64,000 bases of DNA. Origin: Streptomyces cyanogenus. Its GTDB lineage: Bacteria; Actinomycetota; Actinomycetes; Streptomycetales; Streptomycetaceae. The translations under genes were made by a program, and so were the position numbers. Position 1 is the first letter of the stretch; every line of letters begins with the position of its first letter. The stretch lies in assembly GCF_017526105.1 (NCBI RefSeq), contig NZ_CP071839.1:6920001-6984000 (forward strand), read 5' to 3'. Under the pieces are notes generated by a model. It saw only the letters and a program-made list of their open reading frames with translations, was not told the DNA's origin and ran no database searches. Of the stretch, positions 1 through 8,104 are shown piece by piece.

Positions 1-268
1 CTACGGCGTGGACCACGTCAAGGTCGCCGAGGGCCTGGGCTGCAAGGCGATCCGGGTCACCGAGCCGGACCGGCTGGGCGCCGCCTTCGAGGAGGCGAAG
101 AAGCTGGCCGCCGAGTACCGGGTGCCGGTCGTCGTGGAGGCGATCCTGGAGCGGATCACCAACATCTCGATGAGCCGCACCATGGACATCAGCGACGTCA
201 CCGAGTTCGAGGAACCGGCCACCGAGCCCGGCCACGCGCCGACGTCGGTCAGGCCGCTGAAGGTCTGA
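1..268 (+). CDS. gcl: Glyoxylate carboligase (tartronate-semialdehyde synthase), C-terminal end
   Basis: Only the last 88 codons lie in the window; the reading frame is open from base 2. The protein is a ThDP-dependent enzyme that joins two glyoxylates into tartronate semialdehyde with loss of CO2. The visible part resembles the end of the family's C-terminal ThDP-binding domain, including VKVAEGLGCKAIRV, a VPVVVEAILERITNISM strand-helix segment and a short acidic tail. The next steps of the same pathway, glxR and hyi, lie nearby on the other strand. A strong hairpin follows the stop codon by 18 nt. The identity rests on family memory and on this context. Confidence 0.88.
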   Translation, partial: YGVDHVKVAEGLGCKAIRVTEPDRLGAAFEEAKKLAAEYRVPVVVEAILERITNISMSRTMDISDVTEFEEPATEPGHAPTSVRPLKV

Positions 269-286
269 CCCGCCCGGCACACACCA

Positions 287-318
287 GGGGCGGCCCGTCC
301 AGCGAGACGGGCCGCCCC
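287..318. terminator. Bidirectional hairpin after gcl
   Basis: A perfect 13-bp stem (GGGGCGGCCCGTC paired with GACGGGCCGCCCC) with a 6-nt loop sits between the convergent gcl and the minus-strand gene ending at 353. There is no long T-run, which is usual for GC-rich actinomycete terminators. Confidence 0.8.
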
Positions 319-352
319 TTCGCCGTGCCGTTCCGCCGGGCAGGCGGGGCCC

Positions 353-1063
353 TCAGTCGAACCCGCCGCCGCCCCCGCCCCCGAAGTCGTACCCGCCGTG
401 GCCGCCGTGACCGTTGCCGCCGTGGTCGTACCCGCCGTGTGCGCCGCCCCAGCCGTCGAAGCCGTGGTCCGAGCCGTCGTACGGATCCCCGCCGCTGATG
501 AGGTGGCGCAGGCTGTTGCCCCGGCCGAACGGGAAGCGGCCCTCGTCGGCGAGCGCGCCCCGGCCGGTGAGCCCGGCCTCGCGGGCGAAGCGCGGCACGA
601 GCACGGCCAGGGCCCGCTCGCCGTACAGCGCGGCGGCGAGCAGCGCCTCCTCCTCCGGCAGGCCGTCGGGCGCGTCGGGCAGCGGGCGGCGCTCGCGCAG
701 CTCCGCCAGCAGCCGGCGGGTGGCGCGGGTGCGGCGGGGCGGCTGCACCCGCAGCAGTCCGTCCGCCGCGAGTTCGGCCCGCATCCGGGCCAGGGCCCGC
801 CGCACCACCGCCCGGCCGGGCAGCTCCCGCGGCCCGGCGGGCCGGTAGAGGCCGGTACGGACGGCCTTCTCCAGCGGATGCCGCACGGGCTCGGCCCGGC
901 CCGTCCCCGTCCGGCGCAGCGTGCCCGGCCGGCCCGCCTCGACCGCGCCCCGCAGGTGCAGGCCGAGGACGGCGACCGTGACGGCGGCGCGGTCGCCCCC
1001 GCGCAGCAGCGCGACCGCGTACGGGTCCGGCGCAGTCGGCGCAGTAGATGGCGTACGGCCCAT
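353..1063 (-). CDS. TIGR04222-like protein with Gly-rich C-terminus
   Basis: This 236-residue protein has no known function. Its start, DPYAVALLRGGDRAAVTVAVLGL, resembles the N-terminal domain of the actinobacterial TIGR04222 group (DPY.VA.L.GG..RA). The last 45 residues are very rich in Gly, with Asp, His, Tyr and Phe (GGYDHGGNGHGGHGGYDFG), as in the Gly/Cys-rich tails of that group but without cysteines. No transmembrane segment is evident, whereas many relatives have one or two. The ATG is preceded by GGGGGTGT. It is convergent with gcl and monocistronic. The family call is by pattern only. Confidence 0.65.
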   Translation of the reverse strand: MGRTPSTAPTAPDPYAVALLRGGDRAAVTVAVLGLHLRGAVEAGRPGTLRRTGTGRAEPVRHPLEKAVRTGLYRPAGPRELPGRAVVRRALARMRAELAADGLLRVQPPRRTRATRRLLAELRERRPLPDAPDGLPEEEALLAAALYGERALAVLVPRFAREAGLTGRGALADEGRFPFGRGNSLRHLISGGDPYDGSDHGFDGWGGAHGGYDHGGNGHGGHGGYDFGGGGGGGFD

Positions 1064-1222
1064 GAGACACCCCCGGACGGGACCCGCCGCCCCCGTGCCG
1101 GCGGGCCCCGCATGCCCCTAATCTGCCCTGGACGAGGGGTGGTTGAAGCCTTTGCCGCGGTCTTCAGAGGTTGATTTGAGGGTTGCGCACCCGGGCTACG
1201 ACCGCTGCCGTACGCGCCGCCG

Positions 1223-1447
1223 TCACAGCTCGTGCTCCGACAGCCCGGGCCAGTCGTCCGGTCCGCCGCCCTGCCATTCGATCAGATCGCTCACCTCCAC
1301 CTCGATCCGGTCCAGGTCGGCCAGCCGCAGAATCTCCACGACATCGTCCAGGTGCGAGGCGATCCCCAGCACCACGTCCCCCTCGGTGACCCGCCGGGAA
1401 CCGTCCAGCGCCGGGGGATGAACCACGATGTGCGGGTAGTGAGTCAT
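1223..1447 (-). CDS. Small acidic hypothetical protein, 74 aa
   Basis: I do not recognise this gene. The ATG at 1447 opens a 74-residue acidic protein beginning MTHYPHIVVHPPALDGSRRV, with a likely central alpha/beta segment (VVEILRLADLDRIEVEVSDLIEW) and an acidic end. It has no transmembrane segment or signal peptide. Longer in-frame upstream extensions are low-complexity Pro/Arg/Gly sequence typical of non-coding GC-rich DNA, so the short form is preferred. Codon third positions are G/C rich. It lies downstream of catalase in the same direction, but 445 bp away. Confidence 0.55.
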   Translation of the reverse strand: MTHYPHIVVHPPALDGSRRVTEGDVVLGIASHLDDVVEILRLADLDRIEVEVSDLIEWQGGGPDDWPGLSEHEL

Positions 1448-1892
1448 GCCTTCAGCGTGCGGCGCGGGGGACGGATCTGCACGCCGGGCCGCCGGCCCGA
1501 GAACGCCGAACGCTCCCTCGCCGGGGGACCCGGCACAGGGAGCGTTGGTTGCCGTCCGACGGCGCGAGGCTGGGCGCGACAGGTCGTTCGCGCCGCCGGA
1601 CGGGGCGGGTGGGCCCCGGGACGGGGCCGGGTGGGACCGCGGTGGCGGCGACGGAGCCGGGTGCCCCTTCCCTCTGGTCGAGAAGGGGCCCGGTCCTTGA
1701 CCACCGCACTGGCTCGCACTCCCCCTGTTCTCGACTTCGCTCGAACGGGGGGACCTCCACCGCGGTCCTCGCCCTGCCCGCGCCCTTCGTCCGGCGGCCA
1801 CCCCTCATCCGGGCCGCCGGGCGTGCTGCGCGGGCCGCGTGCGGGATCATGACCTCCCGTCAGATCCCGTACGCTGCTTGCGTCCTGGTGAC
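1448..1892. other. 445-bp intergenic region with two hairpins
   Basis: I see no convincing gene here. Two inverted repeats stand out. At 1663-1689, GCCCCTTC and GAAGGGGC form a perfect 8-bp stem with an 11-nt loop. At 1721-1752, CCCCCTGTTC pairs with GAACGGGGGG with one mismatch around a TCGACTTCGCTC loop. Both lie 140-230 nt past the catalase stop and could end its transcript or be part of a dispersed repeat. Confidence 0.5.
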
Positions 1893-3356
1893 TCAGTCCT
1901 CGCGCAGGGCGCGGACCGCCTCCGCCACGCGCTCGCCGTACTCGGGGTCGGCGGCGTGGAAGTGGGCCAGGTTCTTCTCGATCACGTCGTCGCGGGAGAC
2001 CTGCGAGAGGCCGCCGGCGATGTTCGCGATCAGGCGGGACTTCTCCTCCTCGGACAGCAGGCGGTACAGCTCGCCCGCCTGGAAGAAGTCGTCGTCCTTG
2101 GTGTGCAGGGGCGCCTCGTGGGTGCCCGTGTGGCCGTGGACGGCCAGCGGGGCCGACAGCGGGCGGCCGGTCTCCACCGGGCCGTCGTAGGAGTTCGGCT
2201 CGTAGTTCCTGGCGTGGCGGCCCTGCGCGTTGAGCGCCATCAGGCCGTCGCGGCCGTAGTTCTGCGCGCCGCCCGGGACCGCCTTCGGGGCGTTCACCGG
2301 GAGCTGGGTGTGGTTGACGCCGAGGCGGTAGCGGTGGGCGTCGGCGTAGGCGAACAGCCGGCCCTGGAGCATCTTGTCCGGGGACGGGCCGATGCCGGGC
2401 ACGAAGTTGTTCGGGGAGAACGCGGCCTGCTCGACCTCGGCGAACACGTTGTCCGGGTTGCGGTCCAGGACCAGGCGGCCCACGCGCCGCAGCGGGTGGT
2501 CCGCGTGCGGCCAGACCTTGGTCAGGTCGAACGGGTTGAAGCGGTAGTCGGCGGCCTCGGCCGCCGGCATGATCTGGACGTACAGCGTCCAGGACGGGTG
2601 CACGCCCCGCTCGATCGCCTGGAGCAGGTCGGTCTGGTGGGAGTTGGGGTCCTTGCCCGCCAGTTCCTGCGCCTGCTCGGTGGACAGGCAGCGGATGCCC
2701 TGGTTGGTCTTGAAGTGGTACTTGACGAAGAAGGCCTCGCCGTCCGCGTTCGTCCACTGGTAGGTGTGCGAGCCGTAGCCGTTCATGTGCCGGTACGACG
2801 CCGGGATGCCGCGGTCGCCCATCAGCCAGGTCACCTGGTGCGTGGCCTCGGGGGAGTGCGCCCAGAAGTCCCACACGTTGTCCGGCTCCTGCCTGCCGGT
2901 GAACGGGTCCCGCTTCTGCGAGTGGATGAAGTCGGGGAACTTGACCGGGTCCTTGATGAAGAACACCGGGGTGTTGTTGCCGACGAGGTCGTAGTTGCCC
3001 TCCTCGGTGTAGAACTTCACGGCGAAACCGCGCGGGTCGCGGACCGCGTCGGCACCGCCGAGGGAGTCGGCGACCGTCGAGAAGCGCAGGAACACCTCGG
3101 TGCGCTTGCCGATCTCGCTCAGGAAGGCGGCGTGGGTGAAGCCGGTGACGTCGTCCGTCACCTCGAAGTGGCCGTACGCGCCGGAGCCGCGGGCGTGCAC
3201 CACACGCTCCGGGATCCGCTCGCGGTTGAAGCGCGCGAGCTTCTCCAGGAGGTGCTGGTCCTGGATCAACAGCGGGCCTCCGACGCCGGCGGAGGCGGAG
3301 TTCTGGTTGTCGGCGACCGGGGCGCCGGACTCGGTGGTGAGCACGCGCTTCGACAT
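1893..3356 (-). CDS. katA: Monofunctional heme catalase
   Basis: Dismutes hydrogen peroxide to water and oxygen in the cytoplasm. At 487 residues it is a small-subunit (clade 3 type) catalase. Visible landmarks are the distal His54 in RVVHARGSGAYG, the distal Asn in GNNTP (about residue 127), and the proximal heme-ligand Tyr337 in RLFAYADAHRYR. The ATG at 3356 has a CGGAAGG Shine-Dalgarno. It sits with glxR and hyi, and uricase is about 17 kb away; uricase makes peroxide, so a role in purine degradation is likely. The promoter carries both of the motifs found at other pathway genes. Confidence 0.96.
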   Translation of the reverse strand: MSKRVLTTESGAPVADNQNSASAGVGGPLLIQDQHLLEKLARFNRERIPERVVHARGSGAYGHFEVTDDVTGFTHAAFLSEIGKRTEVFLRFSTVADSLGGADAVRDPRGFAVKFYTEEGNYDLVGNNTPVFFIKDPVKFPDFIHSQKRDPFTGRQEPDNVWDFWAHSPEATHQVTWLMGDRGIPASYRHMNGYGSHTYQWTNADGEAFFVKYHFKTNQGIRCLSTEQAQELAGKDPNSHQTDLLQAIERGVHPSWTLYVQIMPAAEAADYRFNPFDLTKVWPHADHPLRRVGRLVLDRNPDNVFAEVEQAAFSPNNFVPGIGPSPDKMLQGRLFAYADAHRYRLGVNHTQLPVNAPKAVPGGAQNYGRDGLMALNAQGRHARNYEPNSYDGPVETGRPLSAPLAVHGHTGTHEAPLHTKDDDFFQAGELYRLLSEEEKSRLIANIAGGLSQVSRDDVIEKNLAHFHAADPEYGERVAEAVRALRED

Positions 3357-3379
3357 CGTGGACCTTCCGTGCGGGTGTC

Positions 3380-3407
3380 AGCGGAAACCTGTTTCCGCTT
3401 CGTGGAG
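3380..3407. promoter_or_regulatory. Operator-like motif A upstream of catalase
   Basis: At 3380-3399, AGCGGAAA-CCTG-TTTCCGCT is a perfect 8-bp inverted repeat. Extending it gives GGAA-N6-TTCC-N7-GGAG at 3383-3407, which matches the 25-bp arrangement at hyi, aceB and allR/allB with one changed base in the last box. It ends 27 nt upstream of the catalase start, in the likely 5' untranslated or core promoter region. An IclR-type repressor (AllR) is the inferred binder. Confidence 0.65.
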
Positions 3408-3430
3408 CCTAGAAGTGGGGTGGTCCGAGC

Positions 3431-3447
3431 GTCAACAGTTTGTTGAA
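3431..3447. promoter_or_regulatory. 17-bp palindrome (motif B) upstream of catalase
   Basis: GTCAAC-AGTTT-GTTGAA is an inverted repeat with one end mismatch; the inner 15 bp (TCAACA-GTT-TGTTGA) is perfect. The same 17-bp layout is found before uraD (19649), aceB (47056) and allB (49538). It lies 75-91 bp upstream of the catalase start. Confidence 0.65.
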
Positions 3448-3529
3448 GTCGATTCCGGGCCGCGGCGCCGCCTGGGCGCGACAGGACAGGTGTCGGCGGC
3501 ACCGCGGCCCGGAAGTTTCGGGGGAGGTG

Positions 3530-4441
3530 TCAGACCTGGGCGCCGGACAGGCGCTCCACGGCCCGCAGCAGGGCCGAGTGGTCCAGGCCGCCGTCACCCT
3601 GGGCGCGCAGGGAGGCGACCAGCTGGGCGACCACGGCGCCGACCGGCAGGGCCGCGCCGACGGTGCGGGCGGCGTCGGTGACGATGCCCATGTCCTTGTG
3701 GTGCAGGTCGATGCGGAAGCCCGGCTTGAAGTCGCGGTTCAGGAAGTTGTCCTTCTTGCGCGTCAGTACGGTGGAGCCCGCGAGGCCGCCGCCCAGGACG
3801 TCCAGCGCGGCCGCCAGGTCCACGCCCGACTTCTCCAGGAAGACCACGGCCTCGGCGCACGCCTGGATGTTCACGGCGACGATCAGCTGGTTGGCGGCCT
3901 TCACGGTCTGGCCGGAGCCGTGCGGACCGCACAGCACGATGGTCCTGCCGAGCGCCTCGAAGATCGGCCTGGCCTCGTCGAAGTCGGCCTGCTCGCCGCC
4001 GACCATGATCGACAGTACCGCCTCGATCGCGCCGGCCTCACCACCGGACACCGGGGCGTCCAGCACGCGCACACCCTTGTCCCTGGCGGCCTTTGCGAGG
4101 TCGACGGAGGTCTGCGGGGTGATCGAGGACATGTCGATCAGCAGGGCGCCCGGCCGGGTGTTCTCCAGGATGCCGTCCGGGCCGTAGGCGATGGCCTCGA
4201 CCTGCGGGGAGGCGGGGACCATCGTGATGACCACGTCGGCGTCCCGCACGGCCTCGGCGATCGAGCCGGCGGCCTTCCCGCCGGCGGCGGCCAGCCGGTC
4301 CAGCTTCTCCTGCTCCAGCGTGTAGCCGGTGACCTGGTAACCCGCCTTGATCAGGTTCTCGGACATGGGGGAGCCCATGATGCCGAGACCGATCCAGGCG
4401 ATCGCCGGACGGGCCGGGTGGGACGTGGGGGCGTTGCTCAT
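3530..4441 (-). CDS. glxR: 2-hydroxy-3-oxopropionate (tartronate semialdehyde) reductase
   Basis: Reduces tartronate semialdehyde to D-glycerate with NAD(P)H, the step after Gcl. The 303-residue length is normal for the beta-hydroxyacid dehydrogenase family. It shows the N-terminal Rossmann motif IAWIGLGIMGSPMSENLIKAGY, the DAPVSGGEAGAIEA substrate-binding segment and the GSGQTVKAANQ catalytic-lysine region. The ATG at 4441 follows GGCACCCCCGATC and aligns with family N-termini; upstream in-frame sequence is low complexity. It lies downstream of hyi in the same direction with a 131-bp gap, so co-transcription is likely. Confidence 0.95.
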   Translation of the reverse strand: MSNAPTSHPARPAIAWIGLGIMGSPMSENLIKAGYQVTGYTLEQEKLDRLAAAGGKAAGSIAEAVRDADVVITMVPASPQVEAIAYGPDGILENTRPGALLIDMSSITPQTSVDLAKAARDKGVRVLDAPVSGGEAGAIEAVLSIMVGGEQADFDEARPIFEALGRTIVLCGPHGSGQTVKAANQLIVAVNIQACAEAVVFLEKSGVDLAAALDVLGGGLAGSTVLTRKKDNFLNRDFKPGFRIDLHHKDMGIVTDAARTVGAALPVGAVVAQLVASLRAQGDGGLDHSALLRAVERLSGAQV

Positions 4442-4572
4442 GATCGGGGGTGCCTCTCTGACTGGGGCAATGCGTCTGCTGTGTGGCGGGCCTCGGTGAA
4501 ACCGGCCCGCCGGCGTCCGGGGACGGGACCGAAGGCCGATGCGGGGGTCTGGCGGCGCAGCCCCCGGGGGCT

Positions 4573-5412
4573 TCAGCGGGCGGCGCGGGCTTCGGCCGGC
4601 AGCCAGGCGAACGCCTCGGCGCTCGGGCGGTCGCCCGGCTTGTACTCCAGGCCCACCCAGCCGTCGTAGCCGGCCTTCTTCAGCTGGTCGAGCAGCTCCT
4701 CCAGCGGGAGCGAACCCGTGCCGGGCGCGCCGCGGCCCGGGTTGTCGGCGATCTGGACGTGGCCGGTCCGCGCCGCGTACCGCTCGATGACCGAGGGCAG
4801 GTCCTCGCCGTTCATGGACAGGTGGTACAGGTCCATGAGGAACTTCGCGTTGCCGAGGCCCGTCGCCGCGTTCACCTGGTCGACGACCTCCACCGCGGCC
4901 GGCGCCGACACCAGCGGGTACAGCGGCGACTCGGGCTGGTTGAGGGCCTCGATCAGCAGGATCGCGCCGATCCGGTCGGCCGCCCGGGCCGCGAGGGCCA
5001 GGTTCTCCAGGGCGAGCGCGTCCTGCTCGCCCGGGTCCACGCCCTCGACGCGGTTGCCGTAGAGCGCGTTGAGCGCCGTGCAGCCGAGGGAGGCGGCGAA
5101 GCCGGCGGCCACGTCGATGTTGGCGCGGAACCTCTCCGACTCCTCGCCGGGGACCGACAGGGCGCCGCGGTCCGGGCCCGGCAGCCGGCCGGCGTAGAAG
5201 TTCAGCCCCGTGAGCCGGACGCCCGCGTCCTCGATCGCCTTCTTCAGGGCGTCCAGCTCGGACCGCGCGGGGGTGGGGGAGTCGGTCCAGGGCCACCACA
5301 GCTCGACCGCGGAGAAGCCCGCCGCGGCGGCGGCCGCGGGACGCTCCAGGAGCGGGAGTTCCGTGAAGAGGATCGACAGGTTGACGTTGAAGCGCTGGTC
5401 TGCAAATCCCAC
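4573..5412 (-). CDS. hyi: Hydroxypyruvate isomerase family protein
   Basis: A TIM-barrel sugar-isomerase-like enzyme that interconverts hydroxypyruvate and tartronate semialdehyde in glyoxylate assimilation. I chose the GTG at 5412 (279 aa): it has GGAAGGGAG 10 nt upstream and gives the family-like start VGFADQRFNVNLSILFTELP. The longer in-frame ATG would place the operator motif inside the coding region. Motifs include FSAVELWWPW, ILLIEALNQPESP and FLMDLYHLSMNGED, with acidic and His metal ligands. It heads a hyi-glxR unit and has motif A right before the Shine-Dalgarno. Confidence 0.92.
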   Translation of the reverse strand: MGFADQRFNVNLSILFTELPLLERPAAAAAAGFSAVELWWPWTDSPTPARSELDALKKAIEDAGVRLTGLNFYAGRLPGPDRGALSVPGEESERFRANIDVAAGFAASLGCTALNALYGNRVEGVDPGEQDALALENLALAARAADRIGAILLIEALNQPESPLYPLVSAPAAVEVVDQVNAATGLGNAKFLMDLYHLSMNGEDLPSVIERYAARTGHVQIADNPGRGAPGTGSLPLEELLDQLKKAGYDGWVGLEYKPGDRPSAEAFAWLPAEARAAR

Positions 5413-5436
5413 GGGGGCGGCGCTCCCTTCCTGTAA

Positions 5437-5461
5437 TTCCATAATGTGGAAGTTTGTTTCT
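5437..5461. promoter_or_regulatory. Operator-like motif A upstream of hyi
   Basis: On the minus strand this reads AGAA-N6-TTCC-N7-GGAA; the 15-bp core TTCC-ATAATGT-GGAA (5437-5451) is an exact half-site pair. It matches the cores at 47040 and 49446 and ends 25 nt upstream of the hyi GTG, where a bound repressor would block transcription. Confidence 0.7.
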
Positions 5462-5512
5462 GCGTATTGGAAGACTGCCTGGGGGGAGGGAGGGCTGTCA
5501 AGAGAGCCCACG

Positions 5513-5547
5513 AAAAAGTGCCCCCGCGCATATCGCGCGAGGGCACT
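5513..5547 (-). terminator. Intrinsic terminator of the mce operon
   Basis: AGTGCCC-x-CGCGC pairs with GCGCG-x-GGGCACT (one internal mismatch, 5-nt loop), and the minus strand continues into TTTTT (5517-5513). It lies 14 nt past the stop of the last mce-operon gene. This is one of the two clearest hairpin-plus-U-run terminators in the window. Confidence 0.88.
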
Positions 5548-5560
5548 GACGCAGGCCTGG

Positions 5561-6310
5561 TCAGAGGGCGTCCACGCTGCTCACCTTCCAGCCGTCGGAG
5601 GTGCGGGTGAGGGTCATCCGCACCCGGTTCAAGTCCAGACGGGGCGCCGAGACCTGGGTGCTCTCGGTGACCTGGTTGACGAAGAGCAGCACGACGGCCC
5701 TGTGCGGGGCGGCCGACACGACGGAGACAGCCGGGGCGCCGCCGTCGGAAGGCGTGGCCACGGTCGCCTTCACCACGCCGTGGTACTTCGTCGCGGTCGG
5801 CGTGACCACCGTCTTCGTGGTCTTGCCGTACTGGTCCCGGAAGCGCCCGGTCAGCAGGCCCCTGGCCCGGCCGAAGTCCCGGTCCAGGTGCCGGTAGTCG
5901 TACGACAGCACGACCGGCGCCGCCTTCCGTGCGGCCGCGAGGGCCTCGCCGCGGGCCTGCTCCGTCTGCCGCCCCTCCTGGTACCGCCACCCGAGCACGG
6001 CGGCCACGACCAGGGCCGCCACGAGGACGACCCCCAGCACCGCGGTGAGCACCCTCCGCCCGGCCCGGCCCGGGGGTGGGCTCTCCGCCGGCTCCTCCTC
6101 GAACGGCTCGGGCTCCGGCGGGTCCTCCCAGCCGGCCGCCGGGGGGTCGATGAGCAGGGTGCGCCCGGAGGTGCTCCCCTCCTCCTGGCCGGCACCGCGC
6201 CCGGGGTGCGCGGGCCGTCCGGCGCGCTTGGCCGCCGCGCGGGCGGCCGCGGTCAGGGTGCGGCGGGCCGGGGAGCCGCTGCCGCGGGTGCGGGAGGTCT
6301 GGTTCACCAC
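5561..6310 (-). CDS. Mce-associated membrane protein (distal)
   Basis: A 249-residue protein of the Mas/VirB8-like type that accompanies Mce importers. A charged, Pro-rich cytoplasmic N-terminus (about 1-85) is followed by one hydrophobic anchor (VLTAVLGVVLVAALVVAAVLGW) and a periplasm-side domain with SYDYRHLDRDFGRARGLLTG, a pattern shared with the upstream gene. The GTG at 6310 was chosen because GAGGAGAG precedes it by 5 nt; a longer in-frame start lacks such a site. It is the last gene of the mce operon and is followed by an intrinsic terminator. Confidence 0.85.
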   Translation of the reverse strand: MVNQTSRTRGSGSPARRTLTAAARAAAKRAGRPAHPGRGAGQEEGSTSGRTLLIDPPAAGWEDPPEPEPFEEEPAESPPPGRAGRRVLTAVLGVVLVAALVVAAVLGWRYQEGRQTEQARGEALAAARKAAPVVLSYDYRHLDRDFGRARGLLTGRFRDQYGKTTKTVVTPTATKYHGVVKATVATPSDGGAPAVSVVSAAPHRAVVLLFVNQVTESTQVSAPRLDLNRVRMTLTRTSDGWKVSSVDAL

Positions 6311-6344
6311 GGTGTCTCTCCTCACTGATGGCCTCACCGGCGGG

Positions 6345-6857
6345 TCAGCCCACGAACGTGACGTCGGAGGTCAGCCAGCGGCCGCCCACGCGCACGAGGT
6401 CGAGCTGCAGCCGGTAGGTGCGCGCCTGGCCCTCGGGCGCGGCGGTGTTGCTCACCTTGCTGTCGGCCACGACCAGGACCCGGGCGGAACGCTCGTCGGA
6501 CCGCACGATGCCCGCTTCCAGGACCTGCCCCTCCGACACCGACCTGTTCTGCGCGACGAGCTTCGTCAGCTGCCGGGTCTGCGCGGCGAACTGCTTCCTG
6601 AAATCGCCGGTGGCGCCCTTGAGCACGTTGCCGCTGTCCCGGTCGTAGTGCCGGTAGTCGAGCGAGGTGAAGTTCAGCGCCGACTGGCGGGCCGCCGCCA
6701 GGACGTCCTGACGGCGCTGCTCCGCCTCCCGCTGGTCGGCCAGTCTCAGGCCCAGCCACACGGACAGCGCGGTCGTCAGGACGGTCGCGGTGACGAGCCC
6801 CGCCGACAGCAGTCTCCTGCGTCCCCCTGTCATGCCATCGGTCCCACGAGCAGCCAT
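6345..6857 (-). CDS. Mce-associated membrane protein (proximal)
   Basis: A 170-residue Mas-type protein with an N-terminal anchor (LLSAGLVTATVLTTALSVWLGL) and an extracytoplasmic domain containing FTSLDYRHYDRDSGNVLKGATGDF. The ATG at 6857, with AAGGAG 8 nt upstream, overlaps the end of mceF by 28 nt; a second ATG at 6833 would overlap by 4 nt (ATGA). It is homologous in layout to the next gene, so the pair looks like an old duplication. These proteins probably stabilise the Mce transporter complex. Confidence 0.85.
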   Translation of the reverse strand: MAARGTDGMTGGRRRLLSAGLVTATVLTTALSVWLGLRLADQREAEQRRQDVLAAARQSALNFTSLDYRHYDRDSGNVLKGATGDFRKQFAAQTRQLTKLVAQNRSVSEGQVLEAGIVRSDERSARVLVVADSKVSNTAAPEGQARTYRLQLDLVRVGGRWLTSDVTFVG

Positions 6858-8104
6858 TGCCACGACTCCTTTCCGAACACGCTCTGTTCTCCGCCCGTCG
6901 AGCCGATCTCGACGGGCCTTCCGTCCGGGCCGGCCACGGTGCCGGTCTCCGGGTCGTACGGAGCCACGAACGCGGCCCGGTCGGCGCCGGCCGAACCGGT
7001 CGTGGCGCCGGGGGCGTTCTGCGCTCCGCGCACCGAGGTGCTGCCGCCGCGCGGTGCCGTGCAGCGCGCCTGCGTGTTCGCCGGGCGGGGGCCGGTGTCG
7101 GCGGGGTCCCGCCACCGGGTGCCGTAGCCCCGGGTGCACGCGGGCGGGTCGTCGGCGTTCACGGTGAGCCCGAAGTGGGTGGTGCCGTCGCCGGGTATGA
7201 CCGTGTAGCTGCCCGCGACATTGAGCGGGAGCGTGACCAGGGCCTGCTCGACGCCGGGCAGCCGGGCCACGGTGACCTGGCCGCCGCTGATGAGGTTGGC
7301 CAGCAGCACCGGCACATGCGTCCGCGTGGACTTCAGCAGGGAGTCGACCTCCCGCGTGGCGGGCACGGTGGTGCCGATCAGCCGGCGCAGGTCCCCGTCG
7401 CTCGACTTCAGCTGCTCGGTGAGCCTGGCCAGATCGCGGGAGAACGACTTGATGGCCGAACCCTGGTCGGCCTGCGTCCTGAGCACCTTCCGCGAGTCCT
7501 CGATCAGCGACACCGTCTGGGGGAGCGACGCGGACGCCGACTCCACCAGCGCGTTGCCGGAGTCCACCAGGCGGCTCAGCCGGGGTCCGGTGCCGGAGAA
7601 CGCCTTGCCCAGCTCGTCCACGGTGGTCCGCAGGTCGTCCTTGCCGACCGAGGTGACCAGCCGGTCCAGGCTGAGGACCAGGTCGGTGACCGGCAGCGGG
7701 GTCCGGGTGCGGCTGCGTGGGATCGGGCTGCCGTCCATGAGGTACGGCCCGCCCGGCCCCCGCGGCTGGAGGTCGACGTACTGCTCGCCCACCGCCGAAC
7801 GGTCGGCGATCACCGCGAGCGTGTCGGCCGGGATCCTCGGGGCGCCGTCCTCGATCCTGAGCGCCACCGAGACCCCCGACCCGGTCGGACTCAGATCACC
7901 CACGCGGCCCACCGGCACACCGCGGTAGGTGACCTCGGCGCCGGGGAAGACGCCCCCGGACTCGGCGAAGTCGGCGCGCACGGTGTAGCCGCGGGAGAGG
8001 ACGTCGTCCACCAAGCCCGTGTACCGGACGCCGACGTACGACACCCCGAGGGCGGTGACGGCCGCGAAGGCGAGCAACTGGGCCTTGACCGTACGTGTGA
8101 TCAC
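6830..8104 (-). CDS. mceF: MCE family protein, MceF position
   Basis: A 424-residue substrate-binding or channel component of a Mce lipid importer. An N-terminal anchor (VKAQLLAFAAVTALGVSYVGV) precedes the MCE domain (about 35-120: YTVRADFAESGGVFPGAEVTYRGVPVGRVG) and a long helical region, then a Pro/Gly-rich C-terminal tail. The GTG start overlaps the stop of mceE by 4 bp (GTGA). Sixth and last Mce gene, matching the mycobacterial A-F order. Confidence 0.92.
   Translation of the reverse strand: MITRTVKAQLLAFAAVTALGVSYVGVRYTGLVDDVLSRGYTVRADFAESGGVFPGAEVTYRGVPVGRVGDLSPTGSGVSVALRIEDGAPRIPADTLAVIADRSAVGEQYVDLQPRGPGGPYLMDGSPIPRSRTRTPLPVTDLVLSLDRLVTSVGKDDLRTTVDELGKAFSGTGPRLSRLVDSGNALVESASASLPQTVSLIEDSRKVLRTQADQGSAIKSFSRDLARLTEQLKSSDGDLRRLIGTTVPATREVDSLLKSTRTHVPVLLANLISGGQVTVARLPGVEQALVTLPLNVAGSYTVIPGDGTTHFGLTVNADDPPACTRGYGTRWRDPADTGPRPANTQARCTAPRGGSTSVRGAQNAPGATTGSAGADRAAFVAPYDPETGTVAGPDGRPVEIGSTGGEQSVFGKESWQWLLVGPMA

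Noticed and set aside
1839..3446. 535-codon open frame opposite the catalase gene
   Set aside because: The opposite strand encodes a complete catalase with all active-site residues; the antisense translation is a Val/Arg/Gly-rich artefact.
4573..5511. Longer start for hyi at an upstream ATG
   Set aside because: It would put the motif-A operator and the Shine-Dalgarno inside the coding sequence and add 33 residues not typical of the family.
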